A DNA stretch of 64,000 nt, from positions 20,631,557 through 20,695,556 of the forward strand of contig NW_019211456.1 in assembly GCF_002443255.2 (NCBI RefSeq). Reading direction: 5' to 3'. This stretch comes from Varroa destructor. Its lineage: Eukaryota > Arthropoda > Arachnida > Mesostigmata > Varroidae. The notes below the pieces were generated by a model. It ran no database searches and had not been told where the DNA came from. It saw nothing but the letters and a program-made list of their open reading frames with translations. The position numbers and the translations under genes are program-made. This document shows positions 10,857-24,964 of this stretch, piece by piece (the stretch's first letter is position 1; every line of letters starts with the position of its first letter).

Positions 10857-13800
10857 AAACTTTTCCCCATTGTATTTTTTTTTCGTAATTTAAACGAGTA
10901 CACAGGAATTAGATCTTGTTGTAAATGTCTAGTCACGAAGGGAGTGTAAATCCAGAATTTTGTAGCCTAAGTCTCGCAATTGCCAGTCTGTTTTTTGTCA
11001 TCCGGTTGTGCTATTACACTAAGCAGTCATAATTCTTTAACGAAGTCCGGGAAAAGGCACTGACTTATGTATTGTAGTGATTACATCTACTTAAATAATT
11101 TAGCGTTAGCATAGACACGGAGGGCTGTCCGCGTGTAGGCGTTCCGAATCACTAAATACGCATTGTCCAATGAGTAACATCTTCTCAATGATGAAAACTT
11201 CAGTTTCCAACAACTTCCTTAGTATTTCAAGGTCACCGTGTCACGACAAACAGGATGTTTTCCCGCGCAAGTACTGTAGTTATAAAGTCTGCATAAGCTA
11301 TAAGATCTATAGAAAGTCCAGATTAAGTTTTTTTTTGTTCTATAGAGAAACTTCATTGAATAAGCGATATAATATAAGCAATCTGATAGCAGAGATATTA
11401 GCGCCGAACAGACGGCAAATGAGTCATTTAAGGATAGCTTCTCTATTTGAGGCATTGTACACGAAGTACGCTCGTTATAATTATTCGTAGGTTGAGTTTA
11501 CCTACATTTGAACAAATAGATTTCATTGTGATTTTCTATAAAGGCACGCGTTGGAGGAAATAGCAGCCCGTTCTGTGCACCAACGATTCTGTTTGCTAAG
11601 CTAATGCAGTAGTTGAGTACTTCTTCTATTATAAGCTTCAAGAATTATTCATCGAGGCAGCATTCGTCGCCTGCTTTTCGATTTTCAAGAAAACAAGAGA
11701 AACAAGGATAGCTTATGTTTTTTCTAATCGCTTTGAAAATTTTCGTACACCCATTTGAGTGTCAACGCATAATGGCATTTTAATATACGAGGATTTTCTG
11801 CAGCCTCCCCAATGTAAACCGTTCATCCATCGCATTTCCAGGAAGCTTTCTTTTTTCCTTGCAAGTTACTATCAAGGAAAAAACATTTTCTTTTTTCTTC
11901 TTGGTAATACCTTTATTTTGTTGCTTGGCTAATTATTACCCTTTACGGTAGAACTATACTCATTGCAAAAATTATTGCAATCAACAGAATATCGAAGTAA
12001 ATCATTCGTTTTATGAAATGCTTTTTACATTGGTCGCTGGGAACTTTAAGCTGTGTTTATGGGTTCCGTTGTTGTTAGATAATTAAGAAAACCACACAAA
12101 GTTCCGGTCAGAGAGGTGGCTTGAAGATTTACATGCTGGGGAATCAACCTGATCACAACCCTCTTAAGCTTATAGCCTTGTAAGACAATATCGCAAAAAC
12201 CTTCCTGAATAACACTAGGCGAAGCTCAAAAATGCTAAATACAAAATATAGTGTAATACTTTGCTGTATAGAGGAGCTCGGCTAACTCAACCTATCAGCT
12301 CGTCCAAATCATTGAACAGGTAGCGAAGATGATTATTAAAGTTTAAACTAACCTATCTCCATTGTTTGTCACTGTGATGAAATAGTAATAATGCTCTTTC
12401 ATCTCAGTTGGTAACAAACTGCCGTTAACGGCCTATCCGAAACATACGGTGTAGAAGGACGTAACAAAGGAACATTAGAAATAAAAATAAAAGGATCTTT
12501 GCAACTCTAGGTCATACGAGCCTAAATAAATACTAAAATAAATACAAGTTTAAACGTCATCTCATCCGCGTACCCATTCATCTTCAGAAAACGCGAAGCA
12601 GAGTTGAAGTCTTAAGGTCGGTGTGCACAGACTGTTGAAGCGGCATTTTGCCATGTCAAGATTACTTGACTGAGTCGACAGGATTTGCACGTAGTTTATA
12701 CACCGGTCATCTGGTACTTATTGATGAGCTGCTAATTATTCTTTCATTTAGTTGTTGATTTGCATTGCACATGGCTAGGAGTGATTGAAACGTTTACTAT
12801 CCTCCTATCCTATACTTCAGCTATTGAAAAATATAAAAGCCTATAGGCGAGAATGATGTTATGTTCCTTTTATTTATAATGAAATAAAATTACTTCATAA
12901 CTATATTTTGAGAAAAACAATGAAAGCGTATGCGTTTTTGCAGACCAGTGCATCATTCTACGAAATAGTAACTTTTAAGTACAAGAGTTAGGATTTTTCT
13001 ACCTTTGATGCTTATTGCATAACGTCGCAAGGCAGATGTGTCTACTTTTCGCAAATGTGGATCACAGTAGCTCAAGTTAAAATAAGTGTGAGTTTTAAGC
13101 ATTTCAATTTAGGAAAGGCTAACCTGTTATTTTCATAGTTGAATTAAGACTTTCAAAAGCTATATAATCACTTGGCTAACATATTACACATTTTGCCCAT
13201 AACAACTTCTGTAGCTCGTCAAAGGCAATGTACTTAGGTTTTATAACCGCGTCCAATCCTACAAGGCGATATGTGTCGACACTGAGATAATATCAGTTAC
13301 AGATTTTCTGAGAATACATGACATGGCATGGCATGAAGTCTGGCGACGGTATTTTAACAGGCCTAGAGAGGCTTGAGCCGTCATTTCTCGAGACGCCATC
13401 GGACAGCCACTTCATACTCGAGCGGTTATCGCTGGAGACTTCTATAGCAGGCATATTTAACTGAAATACTGTAAAATTAAGAGCCAGCCTGAAAGTAACC
13501 AAAAATGGGAAATAATAATAAAATTTAAATATATATCTGAAGGCATCTCGGTAGTAACTAGAGCATCCGTATAGGATGGAACAACAAGAGCCAGCAGTTT
13601 TTCATTGTTTCATAGTTCTGTTGAAACAGATCGAAACGCAAGGTGTTCATTTCTGATAAACACAGTGCCTAGTTCAAATAATCGTCGCATATTAATTGTG
13701 TCCATTATATGTGGAGACTCGCAAAAAGTATACGAAACGCTTAAGATTTCTTATTGTTTTTTTGTTTTACTAAAGTGATAGAGCTTGCGAATCCGTTTCA

Positions 13801-15560
13801 GCGAGATACTAGATACACCGCAAGTTGGGAGGGTGTAGGTCGTAAAAGGTCTTAACGAAGTGCAAAGATGAATGACTCAAATAGTGTTTGTCGCCATTTT
13901 AATGTTCTTAACTGGAGAATCAGGGTGTCTTCGCCCGAATTCAGGCTATGTTTGTGGTCCTCGTAGTTAGTATGCAAAGATGTTACTATTTGACCTTCGC
14001 AGGGACGTTCTTTAAGCCTCATGCCAGCCATTTTTCAAACCACTGATCTGCAACTTCAACACCTTACTGATCTACACACTTCTGATACCCAATGTTTCCA
14101 AAATTTCGGCGTAGTCTCAGCGTCATTCTGCCGCACAAAACAAAAATTGATTGAACGGAATTAGATTAGCATCTCATCATTGCAACATGAAACGACGACT
14201 GTGAGTTATAGGGACAATATGGTTTTCATTAAAAGGCTTGTTTTCTGGAAACCTTGCGTACCTTTTGCGTATCCAGCGCCAAGCACTATAACCTCAAATC
14301 CACTGTATAGACAGTGGGAGAGGATTAGCTGTACCTCCTTATGCTTAGCCTATCTCTCTTCAGCCACATATGCCTATTGTACCAACAGAATCTACTTGAT
14401 GTCAATGGCGACGTACAGATCGACGTAACCTCTCTTAAAAGCTGTATACGCCAGGTATCGTCATTAACGCTACACAGAGATTACATAGTGGGCTTTGTCT
14501 ACGTAACAAGGCGCATAACGAGATTTGCTCTTTAAAACAAGGAGTGTTTGCGTGATACTCATACAGCTTTACCTAGCATATCATTAGCTAAGCCTAACAA
14601 AGGCAGATTAAAGTTACAGAGCTTTTTCTAGATAAACCGAGCACCTTCATTCTATCGAAGTAAGCTTGAATGAGGCTAGTGTAGCTAACATAATGATGTC
14701 GCTCTGAAGCGCTTGTTTATCACCCAAAAAGAAAGGTGATGGAAGAGATAACATTTATCAGCCAAGTGGGTAATTCACAAACTGAGCAATGAAAGTGGCA
14801 AATCATAGGTCAAACCGAAATGACAGTAACAAACGATAATGATTGACTTAGCAGGATAATTACTATCGTTTGTTCTAGTAGAGTGGCGAAAAAACGGAAA
14901 GCGAAAGTTAATTGAAATTTTGTTCGCTGTAACCTCGTATGGATGTTGCTCCCCCTTAAAATAGTAATAATAATAACCATTAATTAAGCGTCTACAGTAG
15001 TAGCAGCTTTTTTAACTGAGTTCGATGACATTTTTCAACAGTGTAGTTTTCATTTTAGTTGAGCATTTAAAATAGAATAGTGCCAAGGTTTCAATGCACG
15101 AGCTGGATCCTGCATTAACATTCTCATGATAACACCCGCAACAGTTAACAGAAATTAAGTAATTGGCTTCAGCTAGGAGTCTTGGTCGCTAGCTATTTTT
15201 TTCTCGACCCCTATCTATGCCAACGATATCAGACGAGTGTGATATGCATTAGTTATTCTACGTCCATAGTGTAAAATCGTTTCCTTTGCCGAAAAGAATC
15301 GAACCAGACAACAACGTTTTTTCATTTGTTTCTAACTTACAACTATTTGTTGGTACCTGCAATAATTATTTTGTAATTGTTCAGAGTGTCGAATATATGT
15401 AACTAGTGTATTATAGCCCTATATAATAATATCATTGCAAATAATATATGGCGGCATATTTAGGCAATGAGTGAATGGCTGAGACATTCTTACGCTAACG
15501 TTATGATGATTTCTTCAAAGCGAACGGAAGGGAAGTCCTGTACAATAACTAACTTTTCAG
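10857..15560. other. Long AT-rich gene-poor stretch
   Basis: Stops are frequent in all frames. The best coding-like patch is a minus-strand frame at 13293-13502, whose middle (MPAIEVSSDNRSSMKWLSD) follows a possible CTTAATTTTACAG acceptor; the donor is unclear. Frames at 11170-11490 and 14180-14535 have no motif. No RNA gene or transposon was recognised. Confidence 0.4.
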
Positions 15561-15653
15561 GATCGAAGCCAATTTGACCCTCATGTGATCCCTACTTGCG
15601 GTACAGAAGAAAAAAGAAAACAATTTTGTTTGAATTTACTGAAATACTCCTAA
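15561..15653 (+). CDS. Candidate terminal coding exon, unknown product
   Basis: A good acceptor (CTAACTTTTCAG) ends at 15560. The next frame is open for 30 codons, starting DRSQFDPHVIPTCGTEEK, and stops with TAA at 15651-15653. A canonical AATAAA lies only 37 bases further on (15690-15695), as expected for a short 3' UTR. A GTACAG at 15601 could alternatively be an internal donor. Upstream exons were not identified in the AT-rich sequence to the left. No family is recognised. The combination of acceptor, polar coding-like sequence, stop and nearby poly(A) signal makes this one of the better orphan exons here. Confidence 0.38.
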   Translation, partial: DRSQFDPHVIPTCGTEEKRKQFCLNLLKYS

Positions 15654-15689
15654 TCGTTATGTTATCGCTACAAATATAGTTGTTTGCGC

Positions 15690-15695
15690 AATAAA
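15690..15695 (+). promoter_or_regulatory. Poly(A) signal AATAAA
   Basis: A canonical hexamer 37 bases after the TAA of the candidate terminal exon at 15561-15653. Such hexamers are common by chance in AT-rich DNA; only its position supports it. Confidence 0.3.
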
Positions 15696-15856
15696 CCTTA
15701 TCTAACGAGCGGCGTAACTTCGACAATGTACATGTAATAGTTAAATGCTGGTCTTTGAAAATATAATATGACTAAATAATCAGTTATTAAATGTGGACGA
15801 AAAATTCGCCGACGGGACTACTGATGAAGACGACGTTTGTTGAACTAACAGTGTGA

Positions 15857-15899
15857 TTTCTTAATGCTAATTTCTTAATGCTTAACGTTTCTTAATGCT
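15857..15899 (+). repeat. Three direct copies of a 12-base unit
   Basis: TTTCTTAATGCT occurs at 15857-15868, 15871-15882 and 15888-15899, separated by 2 and 5 bases. This looks like a short local duplication in non-coding DNA, with no sign of function. Confidence 0.8.
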
Positions 15900-18800
15900 A
15901 ATTTCGTTCATAGGATATGAGCTATAAGTTGCAGCTGTTTTATTGAGGTCCCTCGGTATCTCTTTGTTCTTTAGCTTTTAACGGATCGTCTAATAATATT
16001 TGAAACACGTAAAAGGGTAACAATAAACGGCACGGCGTTTTAGAGGAAGAATCTGAGGGCGGATAAAAAATTGAGTTATTTCATACTAAAATTAGAAAAA
16101 CATTAAGCAGAACACACGTGACAAGCGCAACGACGTGTACTGCATACAATAGCCTGTAACAAACTTTCGATCAGTTTCATTAGGTTAGAGAAGTTTTTGA
16201 AGGTACAGCCAATGGTGGAAAGACAACGTTTCTATCGATCGACATGCGTATAGCAATATTCAGCGTGCGTCATAGTAGCTTGTAAAATGATGTCGACTGG
16301 TAAAGGCAGTGACGTAACATAAAAATAACTTTTGGCTAATGCCAGTATTTACAAAGGCCTAAATGAGTGCGCAGTCAACATGTAACAATAATTCTGAGTT
16401 AGAATAGTCGAGTATCATAGGGACTTTTGAAGAAACGATGAAAAATTTCAGTTGATTTTCGAAAGTACTTCTCCAGGTGTACTTTTTGTTACGCGTTATC
16501 ACTATCTGGCCACGCTGGTATCTCCATTCGATCCTGAATTAATCCAGTGATTTACTCTGTGTCTATATATAAATACACGTTTTTGAGAGTCATCTAATTT
16601 GCGTATCCATTAATGTTCAGATCATACAAAACACGCGTAAACTCCAAGGCCAGTAAACCAGCTTTGATAGCAAAAGAAGCTACACGTAAAACTAAGAGTT
16701 AGTTGCTTGGAGCAGGAATCACTAACTTTGACATTGATATTGGCTCTATACTGAAACTGCAAAAAACTATTTAGTTATGTTTGAAATTTTACACTTCGTA
16801 CTACGGATGTAAGTACTGCATGAGAAGGCTTACTTTTAATAACAAAAGAGGCAAATCTATGGCCCGTTTATAAATTAAAAAATAAAAATAAAGAAAAAGA
16901 CATCTTTTTAGTCGGCAAACGTGTTTCACTACACTATCAAGATGACACCATAATGCCTATTTCGCCTGCCCCACCCGAAAGTTTTGGTTTTATCTTTAGA
17001 GCTCTTCTTGGCCGGTCGTATTCTTTTGGCTGTAAATAATTATTTTTTCTCTATTTCATTAAAAGCCTGCTTGATGTTCCCCTGGCCATTCATTTTTTAC
17101 ACCGTCTATCTAAATTCGTGCACTACCTAAACAATGTTCCATTGCGACCCATCTTTAAGGGCCCTTTTTCAAATAACTATCAATATTCATCACCATCAGA
17201 AAGAAGACCATTTATGACGTCTGAATCAAGGTTATATAATGAGCTAAAAATTTTGTTGCTTTTATTCTAATCCAACAGGTAACAGGGAAATAGCATATCA
17301 TGATACGGTTAATCTTTACTTTTAAAGTAGGCCTGTTGTTTAAAATATGTGAAGTAGTTCTGGGTTAAGGCCCAAGTGCATGGGCCTAGCGGGACAAAGT
17401 CTCACGCTCAGGGAATTTATTTTCTCAGGGAAATTAATTTAGCAATCTGGTCAACGTTACGCATTAGCCCATAATCTTTTTGATCGCGGCATCTTGTCAA
17501 TACAAAATAAAAACAGGTTATTTATTTACTTATTGGATGATCCTTCACCACATAGCGTAAACTTAAAAGCTAAATACAAATAAGCTATAATTATTAGTAC
17601 ACGTCACGCTAGAAACATACATAATGTTTCAATCGCGACATGTACTAAAGCTCTCTAGACTGCCGGCCGCGGGATGAAGACTTCTTGCCGGTTAACTATA
17701 GCAGAATTTTAGCGACGCTAACATTATAATATTCGTCTATGAATAAATACGTCTGGGGCTGTATTTCGCTACGCTGTCAGTTCCCGCGCGACACTTTTGT
17801 AGAAACAAAAGTGTATTGGTATTTATATGGAACCGATCATCGGACCTTTTTTTTTCGCGACGACGTTTTCGTGGTAACTCTCACGGAAACCGCAGTTTGT
17901 TTCTATTGATGTGACGGTCAGACATTGTATCACAAAAACGTACCTAGGAAACAGATGTCAGTCTAGATGCATTCGAAAGACTTGTTATCACACATATTTC
18001 CACTACGTTATTGGGTGCCTTGGACGATGGTGACGGATGTTTGTCGAACTAGGCACCTGAACTTACATTTTTACTCATTAAAGCTCGCCTGTTTTTTATG
18101 AATTGTTCGCTGCGGTTGCTTTATATATTTTTCCCGTTTGCTCGTTGCTGACGGATAACATAGTAATATCTGTAATAAGCACAAACATTTCGGTAGACTA
18201 TACGGCCTTTCCAACGAATAAATAAATCGAAATAACAGCTCCAGTCACAGAACTAATTATTTAGCGCGATCATTAAAAACGCTAACAGTAATACGTCGAT
18301 GAGAAAAACGAATGTGTACTATACACTATAAAGTGACTTATGGCAACCATTTAATCGGCTACGGTGGCTTATAAAGAATAAGAACAAATCTTCGCCAATA
18401 ATAGAGGGACGAGGTATTGATCTATCTAAGAAATGCCAACAGGCAAGATTGGACCGTTGAAACGCTGCAATGATAACTGGCAAAAACGGCAACAAGACTT
18501 CACGCAAAGCTGCGAGTTAAGAAGCTTCGGTGTGAAATTCGCCATAGATTCGATCCAAACTTAAAGAAACGACATCTCTTTTCTCTGGCTTAGTGGATCG
18601 TTTGCGTTTATATTATCTCGATTCGCATTCAATATAGTAATGGATGACTAGAACAATTGTTGCCATTGATACCAAAAAACCTCAGCTATTCAGAAATATC
18701 AAGAACGGAAGTAGTTTTCAAGCGCATGCTTATAAACTTGCCAAATGGGTTAATTCTGTGGTGGCTAATTGAAGATCGAGCACCGATAAATAATAACAAA

Positions 18801-21177
18801 AACAAAGCAGATAAATTATACAATTCCAAATCATGAGAGTATCGATTATCAAATATTCTACCAGCTTAGCTAACTAACTTAGCATCAGAAACACTTACAA
18901 AAATTGTCGTTCGTTTTGGCGCAAACTAGCAGGCACATACGGTCTACAGTCAATATGTACGGTATGTAAAACATTAACATATTTGCTTTACCAGTAACTG
19001 TAATCTGTCAAATTTCCTAACTCTCTAACTCGCCAACGTACCGTTAAGCCTAAGTACTAAGTGTTTCTAAACCACTTCATAAAATAATAGCAGTGATGAT
19101 AATTGTTATCTTCATTATCATTTTTATCCATCCAGCGATGGAAAACTACCGATTATTTTGCCATAGTTTAGGCGAATGGAGCTGAAGAACTTCATAGTGG
19201 TAAACTAAGTACGTTGCCTAGGCGACGACGTATAGCAACAGCGTCGATAGTTGTTGCTAGGCATCAATGTAATTCTTAACGAGATGACTTTGAAATTGAT
19301 TTTGTTGTAGAATGGCGAAAAAAATAGGTAAATTAAATGCTTCGTATTTTCATATTCGCACATCCGAAACGCCAGCCAACTTTCCTGCGTAGCGACACTT
19401 AGAAGTTGCCGATTAATTCTTGTTTTAACACAGTATACGCGAATGTAGATTAGAGAAGAGCTCGAAAGTGTTGACAGTAATGAAATTAGTGCGAGCCCCA
19501 CGGACAACGGTAGCGTGGCAACAATACAGCTCAGAACAACAATCTTTATTGAAAGAGAGATTTTTAGAAACCAGTGTGACTTACCCCGTTTTGCTATAGC
19601 ATGACAAAGGCTGATTAGAGTATATCATTCCCTCATGTCTGTGTTCGTCTTATTTTGTTGTCAGTTGTTTAGTTTGTTTATATAGAGACGATTGCTGATC
19701 ATCTCTCCACGACATTGTTTGTCTATCGGCTAGAACGACGAAGAACTTAGTTTCATCCGGCACCATATGAGGCCTATCCGTGTAAATTAACACTTTTTTT
19801 CTCGTAACACACGAATTGCGATTATTTTCTATGTTTTTTTTGCGTATGCTTGCTTTTAGCGAATCATACAGCATCATGCGGTAAGTATTAGGACTATGGT
19901 AAACGATATAGCTTTTCAACAAATCAGTCAATCGGGGGTGGATCATTAAAAAATGAAGTGTGGTTAAGGTAATTTTCAGTTGACCACAGTGAAGGGTAAT
20001 GAAATATTTAAATATTACATAGTAAAAGCGTTCAAGATTAGCTGATAAGAAAAGACAAAGCAATCTTTTGACGCTACAATCAGCCAACAAAGCGTAAAAT
20101 CATGAAAACATGCGCACGCGGACCATTGGTGCATTCATGTGGAGTTCACGCATATTGATAAGGCTCATGGAGGCTTTTGAAGGATCTCAAGTTTTTTTCC
20201 AATAAACTATATACACCACAATTGCTCAATCTACATTCTCTGGTGTCAAAGTTGCTAAGGTTGAGGAAGCCGTGTCCAGCATAAACTAGTTACAATAGGG
20301 TTTCAAGGTCCGTCCTCGGAAAATGAGTAAAAGCTAACTCCTATCAGATGTTTTACCAGCGAACAAGTTCTTTATCTAGGTTACTGACCTCCTTGGGTTT
20401 CCCAGTATAGTATTGCCGCCGTAACCACTCATTACTAGCCACGATCATTACATCGTACGGTCGTTTTGCGTCGACAGCAAAAGCAAACACAAATGTCCGA
20501 AGCCAAACTCCAAAAATCTTAATAATCTCCAAGTACATATATCCTTTAACGGTTATGTATGGCTACTAGAGAGTAGTATCAGCTAGCTTGTTCATGCCAG
20601 TGTAGTAATTTTTGTTCCATACTATACTGATACGGAAGGTACCATTCATTTAACAATATCCTACTTTATAGGAAACATACGACAAAATGCCGCTAAATAA
20701 TAGCACGCTGACACTACTGCTCCGATTATTCAATCGCTCATTTTTCGTACCTAATACACATGACTTGAGACAGCGAAGCCCTAAAGATAGGCCGATACAA
20801 TTTTTCCTTCTACTGCTGTGAGGTCTTGCTTCGTCACGGTTTATGCGTGTTCTGTATCACGTCCCTAGTTTGAGTCGGATTTCGTGGCCGCAGTGGACAG
20901 TGTACTCACGATGCGTGGCACTAAATAGTGTAAGTTGCCTTTCCTAGTGGCGACTACCAACTGGGTTTGTATAGCACCACGTCAAAATTTCCGCTCGGCG
21001 TCTGTTCGAATTTCTAAATACTTATCTCCTCGTAAAGGAAAATCCCACCCATATATTTTTGATGGTAGCAGTATGTTTTGAAACTGACTTATACTTTTTT
21101 GTGCCGGGAACGTCATAGTTGGCTACGCGTGCTGTTTATCCTTTAAGCGGTCTGGTAGGAATCTCGGCTGGCCTGGG

Positions 21178-21332
21178 TGACAAAAACTGGCCACCTGGAA
21201 TCTTATGTATCTTACGTATAACGACACTAATTATTAGCGTCATCATTTTATTTGGACAAGGCTGAGTAACGCAGTATGCGTTACGTACGTTGCGTAGGGT
21301 ACGCACCGCTTCAGGTGGCCATTCTTTTGTCA
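21178..21332. repeat. Imperfect inverted repeat, possible small transposon relic
   Basis: The left arm TGACAAAAACTGGCCACCTG (21178-21197) matches the reverse complement of 21312-21332, with one inserted base and about two mismatches. The arms enclose 114 bases. No transposase frame lies inside. The geometry fits a MITE-like remnant or a folded non-coding element; a family cannot be given from one copy. Confidence 0.45.
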
Positions 21333-23518
21333 CACGAACTAGCTGAGATTTAAAGTTTGTTGCGTCTACTACGGACAACTAGACCCAACACAGTTTGCGC
21401 TTTTGAGTGCTTTGAGAAGCGGTGAGTGGCAGAATGGAAAGTCGGCAGGCAAAGATGATAGGAACTATCGCGAAAGCCCTACTGCACTTCAACTGTTGAT
21501 GTCATTTCTCTCATTGCGATTCGTACTACTAACAGCATGAACGACAGCTTGAAAACGTGTTGTAGTACCCAAACGAAGTGATGACGGCGAAGAGAAGCTT
21601 TCTGAACGAAATCTAGAAGCGGACGCTTTTATGGATTACTTTCGCTTCCACTATAAATCTTCAGGTCCTAGGTTTATCTCTGGCTGTTCTTTTTTCTTGA
21701 GCCGCACTATGCTGTTGTTCATACAATAAAAGTCTAGGTGCAAGAAGTGTGGGCGTTCTGCAGGTAGGAACGAATAGACTGAATTGGAGACGAAATTTGC
21801 CTGTTAACACAAAACTTTGAATTTATAAAATAAATGGATATCGGTTATCTATAGTTGATGAATGAATTTATTATTATGAATTAATTTCTAAATTTAAAAC
21901 TAACATTAAAATGGAAAGTACATCGTAATTTAGATAAAGTTGATTTATTTTGTATGATAAATTGAGTATATGCATAAACTGCAGTCAATGCAGCGCATAA
22001 TTAATAAATAATCAGCAGACACTAAATAAAATATACCTATTTTGAATTAAATCTTATACCTTTAGAAAACAGATTTTGTTCCTTTTCACATGTTTTAATG
22101 TTTAGTCGAAAAGTTATAGGCTGCTAGTTTTTAATTGAACATGATACGCGAGCGAAATAAAGTAGGTTTTCGAAACGAGAGAAGAATAATGAATTTACTG
22201 TGAATGTAGTTTGAATTTCATAGAACTTTAAAGTTCTATTTTCTGCCAGTTTTGAATAGATATTTCGTGTTGTTAGTCAGGGAAAAACAATGTTTCAGTT
22301 TATAGCCTGTTGTTTTAACCTAAAAAGTGTCCTAAACAGATGAGAAAGAGTCATTCCATACGCTGAAGGTTTCACAACAAAACCAAATGGAACCATGATT
22401 TACTGAACGACACAAGAACAATCGTCAATTTCTTGGAGTCAACCATTATCGAATGATAATCAGGGACTGATCACTGATGACAATTAATAATGATTGTGTG
22501 TTATATTCTTAGAACTACGAAAGAGGCGTTCGTGTTTTTTTATGGACATAAAACTGTCGACAAACCTGTGTTGACAAAAAAGCACTTATGGTTTTTGTGA
22601 GTATGAGTTATTTGGCAGTTTTTGAATTAAACTTTACGGTGAATGCATTTCATTCTGCTTTAGCATGCTATTTCCTGGCACTAAGCCGCTACAGCTATAT
22701 AATCTAAACAAAGATCTTGCGTTTCGTGCCAGCTACTGTTGTTAAGCGTTGCAAGCACCTGAAATCTTCGAATGAAAGAAAATTACATAAAATACTGAAA
22801 ATGGTTTGAGAAAAACAAAGAACCAAAAATAAAAAAACGTTTATGTAGGGATGCTAAAACGCTACTCTGTCGATTAAGTAGGATATTCGTTTCGTAATGG
22901 AAAAAGAAAACATTTTCTACCAGATTTGAGAGTACGATGAAAATGAGGAGTGGTATGCATATAGCCTTATGAACAATATTAAAATGAAAACAAACTGAAA
23001 GAGACCATCAAAATATTATGCCATGTAAGTCGTATTGAATTTTTATAGGAAAGAAGACATTTAAGCTGAATGATTTGAGAGATTGAGTACTTCCTTTGAG
23101 AACAGTCATTCTTTCTAATACTTACGCTATCCAGGATCAGGTATTATTTACACTGAAAGAGACAGCCGAACCATAAAGTGACCGACTGCTGGCATAGCGA
23201 AGCAGCTGCTTATAAAACTGTTCAAAAATAGTGTTCCATATTTTGTTTGTTTTCTATTATTATGACGTATTGCAATCTTCTAGAAGATATCTAAATCGTC
23301 GTTTCCAAACCTTTTCCAAATAACTTGAAGTAATAGGATTTTGCTCGATTTTTGAAAGATCTACTTCAGTTAGCTCTTAATAGAATTGGGGTATAGTTGA
23401 GAAGTTCAAGAAATAATGCTAGTCACGCCATCGCACTCATTTTTAACTCAAAATTGTTCTTCTTTTCGAAATTTACTCATAGTTAATATCGACTAAAACT
23501 TTTACTACAATTATAAGC

Positions 23519-23531
23519 TTTTTTTTTTTTT
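23519..23531 (+). repeat. Poly(T) run
   Basis: About 13 consecutive T. Read on the minus strand this is a poly(A) run, but no retroposed gene body lies next to it on that strand. Confidence 0.7.
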
Positions 23532-24964
23532 GGACCAGTATTTATTATTAAGATACGGCAATATTTATCATTAGTCAAGTCTTGATTTAATACAAATTGT
23601 AAAATATAGCCTAAGTAGAGCGCGTTCCACAATAAAAGTCGCACAAAATAATTTCATAGACCGTTAACTGACTAGACAGAAATTCTATTAAACTTCGTTA
23701 ATACCGCCGTACAGGAATCGGAGTAAAACCATGCATGTTTGCACTATATGCTCAACCCGGTTCATTTTAGCAATCAATTTCACTTCAAATAATACGACAG
23801 TATATATATTTATTTAATATTGATTTACCCGATTTCCACAGAAAGGGAGCTTCGAGCTAGCTCTAAAACATTTGATGCAATTAAGCTCACAGATGAAAAT
23901 TATTGTGACCTTCCTACCTGAATATTTCGCTTACAAAATTCGCCTATGTTTTCCTGCAAAATTGCGCTTAACTGCTTAATCTACTTTGAGAAGGATCAAC
24001 GTTCAATATAGCTTTGCTGTTTCTAAAAGAGGGTTCAGTTTCATCTCATCATCATAATCATCATAAGCTAAATCATCAACATTCATTTTCTAAATTTGGT
24101 GGCTTTTTAAACTAATTCGCTAAAATGCGTAGTGCTCCATTTACCTCGCGCGATTTCGCAGCAGCTCGTGGAACAAACAGCCCAATATAATGAGGTCACG
24201 AGATTGTCTCCGACCTCTTTAGTTCTGCGGTTTAACATCATTCGTATGCTAGAGTAAATCTCACCACTAACTCGAATTAACTGGCTTCTGCATCGACGCG
24301 GAACACTTTCTGGTCGAAAAAGAAGTGAGGATTTGATTGCTTTAGACACCGGGGAGAGCTATTTCCAGTGCATTGTTGAGAGTTCTTGGTAATACAGGCT
24401 AAACGGTTCTATCCAGGGATTAGGAAATAATATTAACTTGTTTGGCCAGAAACGCAAGGCATTTTCCATTTTTATTTTTTCTGTCTTGCCGTGTATGATG
24501 AAATGTTATCTCTGTACCTTTGCTAGATAGATTAAACGCATAACGTTTTTACTCCGAGCCGAAATGTGATGATACATACATGTGATAAAAGGAAACTGAA
24601 GGCTAGAATAGAAGTCAATACCGCACCCCATACAAACGTACTTTGATTGTACATTTTCGATCTTCCGTATAATTTCCAGCATCTCATACAAGAGACTTAC
24701 AACGTAAAAATGTCCTTCGAAAACTGCCGTGTCCAACAGTGATAAAGCTCTAGGTACAAAAACATTGTTGTCAGACCGCTGGCAAAGTAAATCGAAGGGT
24801 TATTTTCTGATAGTAATTATCTGCAGGTCTCAAAAAGGAAAACGTCCAGTCACAAGTTCCTCACTCATATATAGCCAAATGTATTTTTCCTCGCCTATCC
24901 AATAAAACCATAATATTGTCGAAAGTGTCGTTCAGATTGGCTTGAGTAATGCTCCTGACGATGA

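Larger units (their letters stand above)
15696..24964. other. Gene-poor AT-rich stretch
   Basis: About 9 kb with no recognisable gene. A weak minus-strand candidate terminal exon at 16699-16756 follows a TTTTTTGCAG acceptor and encodes FSIEPISMSKLVIPAPSN before a stop. A 146-codon minus frame at 19650-20090 is the longest open frame but is AT-driven and has no motif. At about 24.7 kb a short minus-strand peptide resembling half an ankyrin repeat (LDTAVFEGHFYVV) runs into a GTAAGT donor, which is too little to call. An inverted repeat near 21.2 kb is listed separately. Confidence 0.4.

Noticed and set aside
15290..15310. B-box-like GGTTCGATTCT on the minus strand
   Set aside because: No D-arm or acceptor stem lies at tRNA spacing.
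24690..24760. Ankyrin-repeat-like peptide LDTAVFEGHFYVV ending at a GTAAGT donor
   Set aside because: It is only about half of one repeat with no neighbouring repeats found; it may be chance.
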